DNA from: Macrostomum hystrix
Taxonomy: Eukaryota; Platyhelminthes; Macrostomidae
Direction: 5' to 3'
Assembly (NCBI GenBank): GCA_950097015.1
Contig: CATNEN010000034.1
Span: 5,784,501 to 5,848,500 of the forward strand
DNA: 64,000 nt
Part shown: positions 58,101 through 64,000 of the stretch, piece after piece
Position numbering within the stretch: the stretch's first letter is position 1
How the letters are laid out: every line of letters starts with the position of its first letter
Notes under the pieces: generated by a model
The model's input: the letters and a program-made list of their open reading frames with translations, nothing else
What the model was told of the DNA's origin: nothing
Database searches by the model: none
Program-made: the position numbers and the translations under genes

Positions 58101-61100
58101 AGGAAACGTAATAACGTGAAATCCAATCATCTAATTTAGAAATAGTCTGTTGAACAGATGGATGTCCAGCGCACCCAACAGCTGGAAGAAGCAAAGTGCG
58201 ACGGCCAGTAATTCTGTCCATCCTTTTGCGGAACAATCTATCTCGTAAAGTGTCAAATACTTTTTTGTGTTTAGACAGCGATGCCTAACCAATAATGGTT
58301 CGGCTGCTAAACTCCAATATGAGAGATACCCGGCATAACGCCAGTCCTATTACTATGATGCTTTATCAAACAAAATAGAAGAATAGAAAATAGCACCAGG
58401 CCCACCTTGAGACTAGCCTGACTAGATAGCTTCTTGGCGCACTGCGGGCACTCGATTGGTCGCGAGAAGTGAGCGCGCAGGTGTGGCAGCAGAGTCTGGC
58501 GCAGACGAAATCGCTTATGACAGACAAAGCAGGAGAATGGCCGGTCCTTGGTGTGCCGACGCATGTGTCTGCGATTAAGATGGGTTAGGCATGGCTACAG
58601 AGTAACTACAAAATCAGTGCTTAAGTACAATTAGTTTAACTGCGATATAAACATACCTAGCCAAATCGACAATACGTCTAAATGCGTGCCGACACACCAT
58701 GCAGCGCTTACGATTGGCCACAGATTCGTAAGTGAAGCTGCGTCCCGTTGCTTTATCTAATTGCAGTTTTAACCAGCGGTTGCAGAGCAATAATAGTTGA
58801 AGAGGAAGATGCCTGCTGGTGTGGCTCAGCTGGCTGCTGCTTCTGACTAGCTGACAGTTTATCCGGTGATGATTTCACTGTCCTGCGCTTCGGCCTAGCG
58901 CTGCCACTTTTAGCTGGTTCTTCGGAAGAAGGCGCCGCGGCTGCAAGCGCAATGACATGGGTTGTATCAACTTGAACCTCAGTCGCATCGTCAGCGGCAT
59001 TGGTGTTAACAATTTCGTTGGCGTTGGCAGTCTCGGCGGCATTGTCATTGTCCGGCGCAGGCTCCGTGACAGTGCCGACACTCTTTGACTTTGGCGGCCT
59101 GCGTCGGCGAATCTTTTTAACGATGGCGCTGACCTGCAAATTTCCAGTTTCGGATATAAAAATAAAAAAAAAATGTTATTGAAGTAGAGTGATTTGAATT
59201 TATTGTTGAACAGTTGGAAGTCCGGCGCACTCATCAGCTTGGAGCAGCAGAGTGTGCCGGCCAGTAATTCTGTCCACGGAACAATTTATCTCCCACTTTT
59301 GTGTAACTTAAGCCATGCGTTTTGATACAGCCATTTAAAATGTAAAGCTTCACTGTCAAACGTGGCTGTAGGAGATTCATTTAAAGTTAAAAATTCCTTT
59401 ATATAAGCAACTTAGGACAATACTTTATTGCTTAACTTTACGATATGTATGGGCTATGGGTGTGAGTGGCAGGGCGGTCTAACGTATTTTGCACCAATGT
59501 CTTTAAGTTCGATTCCGCGGCGAGGCCACATTCATTTGGGGCGCAGACGCGGAGAGAAGGCTTGGGGGCTTGTCGTGCAATTTACGCCCTTAAGGGCCAA
59601 CCTCCAAGGCACAGTGAAAGTGTACATTGCCTGGCGATGAGAAAGTCAGGGAAAGTGTACACAAATGTGTGCGTGTGTGCTCAGGAGTCAGTGGAATTGG
59701 CAGAATTGCCTCCTCGCGCTGGCTGAGGGTCTACTGTCACCAAATGATGCGCCATTGCTCCCAGCCCTCCTGCAATTATTATTATTATTATTACGATATG
59801 CATATAAATATCGGATACAAGGAAGAAGAATCTGAGCAGGTTAATACCTGCGGATCGCTTGCACTGTCACCGTGCTGTCTAGCCATGTGCAGTTTGAGAT
59901 TGTATCGCTGGGCCGTTGAGAATGCGCACAATTCGCATCGGTGCTTGCTGCCAGCGTGCAGGCGTTCATGAGTGCGCAGGGTGGCCCGCTGGCTGAACGC
60001 CTTGTCGCAGGCCACGCATTTGTAGGGCTTCTCGCCGGTGTGCGACAACAGATGGCGGAGAAGCAGGAAAGATTTCGGGAATTGTTTGTTGCACAGGGGG
60101 CAACGCCTGGGCTGACTGGGGTTCACCAGTTGGGCAGCCCGAGTGCCGCGCAGCTCTTCAGCGGATTCAACAATATTTGAAAGGCCGTGCGACGTATCGG
60201 CGATGACAACGCCGGCTGCGGTGGGTATCTTGGATGGGCGACGAAATGTGCGACGTTTCTTTTTTGATCGCTGCTGCTGGAATAAATGCGTTGGTTTTGT
60301 AACTTTTAGCGATTAAAGACAGTACAGAGTGCAACTAGGTAAACAGCAAGGGATTAACCGATCACTAAGAGATCGGTGGGGAGGGATTAACCGATCGCTA
60401 AAAGATCGGTGGCAAGGGATTAACCGATCGATAAAAGATCGTTGGGAAGGGATTATCCGATCACTAAGAGATCGGTGGGAAGGGATTATCCGATCACTAA
60501 GAGATCGGTGGGAAGGGATTAACCGATCACTAAGAGATCGGTGGGAAGGGATTAACCGATCACTAAGAGATCGGTGGGAAGGGATTAACCGATCACTAAG
60601 AGATCGGTGGGAAGGGATTAACCGATCACTAAGAGATCGGTGGGAAGGATTATCCGATCACTAAGAGATCGGTGGGAAGGGATTAACTGATCACTAAGAG
60701 ATCGGTGGGAAGGGATTAACCGATCACTGAGATCGGTGAGAAGGGAAATATTACAATAGACAAAAGATCATCTGTAGTCAAAACGCAAATCTAACCTTTG
60801 AATTAGTGGTCTGTTGGTGCTGCAGTCGCTTTAGATTCACAATAGTAGCAGGTGTAGCAGAATTAGCAGCAGCAGAAGTAGGAACTAGAGCAAGATCGCT
60901 CAACGCCTCGACTGTCTCAGGCGAGGTCGTCTGTTGTTTGTCGAAATTCGAGCGAAGCTTAGAGCCGCAGACGGCGCGAAAATGTAGCAACAGATTTAGG
61001 CGCTGATCAAAATCGGCGCCGCACACCGGGCACTGATAGACCTCGTCAGTCCAGTGCAGGGAGCAGTGCGCGACAAAGGCCGACCGGCGGAGAATCCGCT

Positions 61101-61836
61101 TGTCACAGATCGGACAGACGAAGCCTGAAGTGGCGGTAACGGATGACGATTCCTCATCACCTGGCCGATGATTAATAGCCGCATGCAGTTTAAGATTGTC
61201 TTCAGTAGAATAGGCCTCGTCGCAGTCGGGCTCCTGACAGGCGAATGGCTTACTTAGTGCGTGATCTAGCACATGAGCTATTAATGACTGACAGGATAAT
61301 AAATTCTGACAGCAGGGGCAGTATGCGTAGCCAATAGGAGGCGGTGATCTGGCGGAGATGGCCAGTTCGGAGCTCTGCTGCTGAGATGATGACGATCGAT
61401 GGTGTTGTCTACGTTGAAAATGCTGCTGCTGCTGTTGCAGTGGCTGTAGCTGCAGCGCCTGAGTTGGCGACTGCTCAGCGAAGCTAACAATCTGCAAGTA
61501 GGTTGTAGAGTTGTTGGGATCTGATGCTGCAAGCGCCTGCACGGAGGCCGAAGATGAAGGTACGGCTGTGTCGTCAGTGGCAATCGTGAGAGTCTGGAAG
61601 ACATTGCCAGAGCTGATGGGGGCGTCAGTCCACAGGGCGGACAGTGGAGCATCTCCAGATGCTGATGAAACATTCAGTATTTGAAAATAACGACCATCGA
61701 GTTCGATACATTGAATCCCAGTAGGTGCTGTAGCAGAAGACACATCTAAGCCATCAAATGTAACGTAGATGCGCTGTTCCGCCTCAGTCTGAAGAAGCAA
61801 CTGCTGCTGCTGCTGCTGCTGCTTGAGCTGCTCCAT
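46173..61836 (-). CDS. Very large C2H2 zinc-finger protein (10 exons, about 27 fingers)
   Basis: Exons 60796-61836, 59848-60276, 58657-59133, 58406-58568, 53625-54185, 52628-52892, 51683-52035, 50581-50961, 48826-49275 and 46173-47828. All junctions are GT..AG in matching phase apart from one single-base problem in exon 3, giving about 1924 residues. It starts with a poly-Gln stretch, then four fingers (YCPCCQNLLSCQSLIAH type); three in exon 2 (YKCVACDKAFSQRATLRTH); about eight across exons 3-6, some split by introns (SLK|VHMRRH, VCHK|GFRTRT); a non-finger exon 7; four in exon 8; two in exon 9; and six in exon 10 around a long poly-Gln/Ala region. Likely a DNA-binding nuclear regulator; no ortholog is recognised. 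The reading as one gene rests on the phase match of nine junctions; two genes are possible. Confidence 0.82.
47935..48755. repeat. 28-bp array in the zinc-finger gene, intron 9
   Basis: About 29 copies of a 28-bp unit containing TCACTCCTGGAAACCGTTCC, with a higher-order block (TCTGGATACCGTTCCATTGA) seen three times. Confidence 0.95.
49490..50435. repeat. Two adjacent 20-bp arrays in intron 8
   Basis: 49490-49945: about 22 copies of GAGTTTCTGTACTTTCCTTC. 49955-50435: about 24 copies of AATTCCTGTACTTTCATTGC. Both share a CTGTACTTTC core and the 20-bp length, so they probably derive from one ancestral unit. Confidence 0.95.
50962..51682. other. Intron 7 of the zinc-finger gene
   Basis: AT-rich with a short AAC run near 51148. 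One of the few long introns here without a tandem array. Confidence 0.6.
52095..52605 (+). mobile_element. Possible truncated retroelement 3' end plus SINE 2 fragment, in intron 6
   Basis: Plus-strand coding-like sequence (MPISRRDLCSQHPSHQDSLH to stop near 52303) is followed by a GC-rich tail and AATAAA near 52508 with an A-rich end, as in a 5'-truncated retroelement or processed retrocopy. 52535-52605 carries GGTCGAGAGTTCGA and TATGGACTGAACAG, as in SINE family 2. Family not identified. Confidence 0.35.
52945..53312. mobile_element. Two SINE family 1 copies head to head in intron 5
   Basis: 52945-53124 is a 3' part on the minus strand (GCTGACTCCTGAGCACACAC). 53126-53312 is a head on the plus strand with A box TGGCAGAGCGG and B box AAGTTCGATTCC, with a small duplication of GATTCCGCGGC. 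The copies face each other. Confidence 0.8.
54273..54465 (+). ncRNA. Two-domain structured element, family A, copy 1
   Basis: Opens TGTTGATCAGGTTGGTTACC. The 5' domain can close by TGATCAG/CTGATCA and is capped by AGTAC-ATTA-GTACT. The 3' domain has TCTCC ... GGAGA around a hairpin AACAGC-GCTTTT-GCTGTT. Whether it is transcribed is unknown; a mobile element is an alternative. Confidence 0.4.
54539..54724 (+). ncRNA. Two-domain structured element, family A, copy 2
   Basis: Same layout as copy 1: GATCAGGTTGGTTACC, cap AGTAC-GCAT-GTACT, CTTTTATAAAAGTCCATCGG, then TTTCTCC and a second domain ending AAGAGAGATG. The first 3' hairpin is weaker (GCA-TTA-TGC). Confidence 0.4.
54795..54985 (+). ncRNA. 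Two-domain structured element, family A, copy 3
   Basis: Cap AAGTAC-GCGT-GTACTT; 3' hairpins CAGCA-CTT-TGCTG and CGATGT ... ACATCG; closing TCTCC/GGAGA. Confidence 0.4.
55031..55226 (+). ncRNA. Two-domain structured element, family A, copy 4
   Basis: Cap AAAAGTAC-GCCT-GTACTTTT (eight pairs); 3' hairpins ATAGC-ATGCC-GCTAT and TTCGATG ... CATCGAA; closing GTTTCTCCC/GGGAGAC. Confidence 0.4.
55645..55822 (+). ncRNA. Two-domain structured element, family B, copy 1
   Basis: 5' domain GGATG ... CATCC around CCGGCGCACTC/GAGTGTGCCGG (one G-U on the plus strand) with inner GCTG-GGAG-CAGC. 3' domain ATCTCC ... GGAGAT around CTCA ... TGAG and GACAG ... CTGTC hairpins. Confidence 0.45.
56095..56272 (+). 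ncRNA. Two-domain structured element, family B, copy 2
   Basis: 5' domain as in copy 1. The 3' domain has diverged but keeps pairing: GTCG-AGCGTTA-CGAC replaces CTCA/TGAG, and GACA ... TGTC is kept. Confidence 0.45.
56690..56885 (-). mobile_element. SINE family 2 copy
   Basis: On the minus strand: A-box-like TAGTCTAGTGG, B box GGTTCGATTAC, then TGTCCTTTAGCGAGACGACT and a 3' part with CAGTCCATGGACTGAAC. Lies between two family B elements. Confidence 0.75.
56933..57108 (+). ncRNA. Two-domain structured element, family B, copy 3
   Basis: Matches copy 1 closely. First of three copies inside a 458-bp tandem duplication (56933-58025). Confidence 0.45.
57391..57565 (+). ncRNA. Two-domain structured element, family B, copy 4
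   Basis: Second unit of the 458-bp tandem duplication; nearly identical to copy 3 including the spacer (GATAATAAAACTACTTATTT). Confidence 0.45.
57849..58025 (+). ncRNA. Two-domain structured element, family B, copy 5
   Basis: Third unit of the duplication, with a changed 3' end (CTGCGGGAGATTTT). Confidence 0.45.
58151..58326 (+). ncRNA. Two-domain structured element, family B, copy 6 (diverged)
   Basis: Diverged in sequence but with strong pairing: CGCAC/GTGCG in the 5' domain (the G-U pair of other copies is G-C here) and, in the last hairpin, AACCA-ATAA-TGGTT within GCC/GGC. Closing ATCTC/GAGAT. Confidence 0.45.
58767..58770 (-). other. Frame break in zinc-finger gene exon 3
   Basis: The sense strand reads CTGGTTAAAACTGCAATTAG. 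As given, the frame meets TAA shortly after. With one A fewer in the AAAA run it continues LQLDKATGRSFTYESV into the next finger and matches the phase of the next exon. Assembly error, polymorphism or a real inactivating indel. Confidence 0.7.
59206..59375 (+). ncRNA. Two-domain structured element, family B, copy 7
   Basis: In intron 2 of the zinc-finger gene, about 5 kb from the first copies. 5' stem CCGGCGCACTC/GAGTGTGCCGG kept; 3' domain with ATCTCC/GGAGAT and ACAG/CTGT. Confidence 0.45.
59455..59800 (+). mobile_element. SINE family 1 copy in intron 2
   Basis: Damaged A box (TGGCAGGGCGG), B box AAGTTCGATTCC, GGCGCAGACGCGGAGAGAAG, CCTGGCGATGAGAAAGTC and an ATT-repeat tail. Confidence 0.88.
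60335..60745. repeat. 33-bp array in intron 1 of the zinc-finger gene
   Basis: About 12 copies of a 33-bp unit containing GGGATTAACCGATCACTAAG. Each has the inverted pair CCGATC ... GATCGG. Confidence 0.95.
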
Positions 61837-62380
61837 GATGATAATTGGATAGCAGACAATTCAAGGTGACAAAATTAATTAGAATTAACTACATTGATGA
61901 TTACTAAAATGCACAGCTGGAAAAGCATAGATTTTTTGGTCAATTAGAAGTTGAATTTGTAAATAATAAATAATATTTGCTAGATATATTTATTATAATA
62001 TAATAACTCATATTCTAGCTTGCTTCATTTCTTGGTTTACTAAGAAGTGCCTACTGATTTTTCAAATTATTTATGAATCAGCTTTTATTTGTCATCATAA
62101 ATATAATAACTAAATTCTAAAGACAAGAAACTACATGAATTCCTGTTGTTTTGGCCATAGCCACTTTGGCCAAAAGTCGAATGAGCATTATAATGCACAT
62201 TTATTATAGTTCTGTCCGCACATAAATGTACTGTCCATAATTTTCAATACATTTAAGCAGTTCTTAAATGAGTTGAAGCCTACCGGGCTGTACATCTGGC
62301 GAATGTACATCTGATAACTTTTGCCAGCTATAAAAGGTGAGAATCAATGCAAATCAATGATTCAATGCCTGTGCATTTAG
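61837..62380. other. Upstream region of the zinc-finger gene
   Basis: AT-rich. A possible acceptor on the minus strand (ATGCTTTTCCAG, near 61918) could mark a 5' UTR intron or trans-splice site. AATAAA on the minus strand at 62200-62205 suits the peptide gene upstream. Confidence 0.4.
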
Positions 62381-62581
62381 CTATCCATTGGGCATAAAAT
62401 AGTGGCATAATTTCAATAGCTGACATGAAAATGCTGATGCATCACAATACCGATTGAGTCTGGCAAGTGTATTTTCTGTTCTTCTGAGGTGAGGCAACAA
62501 CAGTAGGCAATTAGCTTTGACATATGCAGTCAATGGCAACACCAAAAGTGTCATACAGGTAAGAAGATATTTCACTTTCAT
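62381..62581 (-). CDS. Small secreted cysteine-containing peptide precursor
   Basis: ATG to TAG, 66 codons. A textbook signal peptide (KYLLTCMTLLVLPLTAYVKA) is followed by about 43 residues with a dibasic RR, four cysteines (NC, RYC, FSC, KLC) and a C-terminal YFMPNG. A possible acceptor (CTACAACTGCAG) lies four bases before the ATG and a poly(A) signal (AATAAA at 62205-62200) about 180 bp after the stop. Could be a hormone-like or defence-type secreted peptide, with the final Gly a possible amidation donor. No family is recognised, and a chance ORF cannot be excluded. Confidence 0.45.
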   Translation of the reverse strand: MKVKYLLTCMTLLVLPLTAYVKANCLLLLPHLRRTENTLARLNRYCDASAFSCQLLKLCHYFMPNG

Positions 62582-62744
62582 TTTCTGCAGTTGTAGCTCT
62601 TGCGATAACACTATCAAAATGTTGTCTGAACGTTGCCATTTTCACAATTCCAGGAATTTCCCAGGTAGAGATTTGTCAACTAAAAGGCGCAGAATTTTTG
62701 TGGGTCTGCTCGCTTTGTGCTGACAGTGCAGTTCACGATGAAGG

Positions 62745-63300
62745 TTGGCGATGCTGGCAATGAGGATGGCGGCAAAGGTGGCGATGCTGGCAATGAGGAT
62801 GGTGGCAAGACAGCAAAGGTGGTGATGCTGACAAAAAAGATGGCAAAGGTGGCAATGCTGGCAACAAAGATGGTGGCAATGACAGTGAAAGTGGTGATGC
62901 TGGCAATGAAGATGGCAAAGGTGGCGATGCTAGCGAAAATGTAGTGAATATGGACAGCCATAGATTATTGTGTACTCTGAGGCTGGCATTCGGCATCTTG
63001 TTGCTAAAAAAACCTGGTTCATGGATGGAAAGTTTTATATTGTTAATGAACCATTTTATCAGCTGTTTACCCTTCATGCCTTCCTAAAATCTAATGACAA
63101 TACCAAGCAACTGCCAATATTTTATGTCCTGATGAGCCGACACAAAAAGAACAACTACAAGCTGGTTCTACACTGTATTCTACAGCTTCCCCTGCCCCTT
63201 GCCAACTGTCCCTTGACTCCAATCAGTTGTCACTAACTTTGAGAAGGCGATCTAGAGTACCTGCAAGTTGGTTCTGCCCATAGTTGCCACAGGTCGTGAA
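62745..63300 (+). pseudogene. Relic resembling a MULE-type transposase, with a Gly/Asp/Lys repeat before it
   Basis: From 62970 the plus strand reads HLVAKKTWFMDGKFYIVNEP, FYQLFTLHAFLKSNDNTKQL and PIFYVLMSRHKKNNYKLVLH, the pattern of the MULE transposase domain often found with FLYWCH fingers (DGxF ... FYQLFTxHAF ... LPxxxxLMSxxxxxxY). The frame stops soon after; a neighbouring frame continues VVTNFEKAI, so it is frameshifted. Upstream, 62745-62935 is an imperfect GDAGNEDGGK repeat with at least one frame change. A dead transposon fragment or domesticated remnant. Confidence 0.5.
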
Positions 63301-64000
63301 GAAATTAGTAGCGCAGAAAGGTAAAAATAGCGCAGGTTCACCCAAATGACAAAACGTGCGATATATATGACCCCCTTTGCTGCCCAGCCCCCCCGCCCAC
63401 GCCCAACTGCTTCTTTCTCTCCCTCTTACTGTCTGTCATCCAGACAATGACAGCAAAAGGCAGCATAAATTAATGTGCACTGAATAAGAAACCTGTTTAT
63501 TTTTTAGCAAAAAATTGATTTGTCTCAGAAGGGTTTTAAGTATAAAGGGAGGGGGAAGAAATCCAGACAGAAGACATCCATGGGGTGGGCCTTAATCCTT
63601 TTTAGTCTTTGGGTAGAAAAGTGGACGAGGGAGAGATTCACAGCCCAGCCAATTGCAAGTGAGCTGTGGCGTTTGACTTTAAAGTTGGGGTAAGAGAAGT
63701 GTCAAAATAAACATGGGGTTACACCACGGGTCGGCAATCTAACTGCAACCCCTCCTCCAGAGACTTCTAGAAATAACGACTGGACCCGCAAGCCGCAAGG
63801 CACAGCGATGACTAATGTTTTCCCTGCAAGTTGAGGCCGGCATTTTTAGGGGCAGATGGAAGTGCACAAACTTGTTTACTGCAGCCAGAGACTTCTAGAA
63901 GTAACAGCTTTGTTATTTCTAGAAGTCTCTGCCCCTCCTCCAATGTACAGTATCAGTCTGGCGAGAGAAAAACAATCTCATAAAGCTCAACTTGTGACAG
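63301..64000. other. No recognised gene; strong hairpin near 63.9 kb
   Basis: 63886-63931 holds an inverted repeat of 21 bp (CAGAGACTTCTAGAAGTAAC...) with a four-base loop and one mismatch. A related half-copy (CAGAGACTTCTAGAAATAAC) lies near 63759. No coding sequence supported. Confidence 0.5.

Overview
The window reads as metazoan nuclear DNA. Genes are split by canonical GT..AG introns, exons are GC-rich inside AT-rich surroundings, and the recognisable products are animal proteins: CAMSAP/Patronin, adiponectin receptor, COP9 subunit 6, golgin-45, AIMP1 and an LRMDA-like protein. There are tRNA-derived SINEs and an unusual density of private minisatellites. A possible trans-splice acceptor between two closely packed genes and the repeat density would suit a free-living flatworm of the Macrostomum type. 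That placement is inference only.

Layout. 1-2.4 kb (-): two exons of a diverged CAMSAP calponin-homology region, continuing past the left edge. 2.4-13 kb: AT-rich DNA with an inverted repeat, SINEs, a decayed ORF, a MITE-like palindrome and 3.2 kb of almost pure polypyrimidine. 13.2-14.3 kb (+): last exon of a fibronectin-III transmembrane protein. 14.8-22.2 kb (+): complete seven-exon EGF/TSP1 transmembrane protein. 22.7-26.0 kb (-): complete five-exon adiponectin receptor, convergent with the former. 28.3-30.1 kb (-): single-exon LRR receptor. 33.7-37.7 kb (-): AIMP1 followed 109 nt downstream by an LRMDA-like gene, a candidate operon. 39.8-41.8 kb (-): BLZF1/golgin-45. 43.6-45.8 kb (-): complete COPS6. 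46.2-61.8 kb (-): one ten-exon gene for a protein of about 1924 residues with about 27 C2H2 zinc fingers. 62.4-62.6 kb (-): a small secreted cysteine-containing peptide gene. 62.7-63.3 kb (+): a relic resembling a MULE-type transposase.

Two patterns stand out. Nearly every intron longer than about 400 bp, and several intergenic gaps, carry their own tandem array with a 14-45 bp unit unrelated to the other arrays; these arrays create most of the long but meaningless open frames. Second, two introns of the zinc-finger gene contain eleven copies (two related families) of a 170-195 nt element that can fold into the same two-domain structure with compensatory changes between copies. I consider that the best candidate for an undescribed RNA or mobile element.
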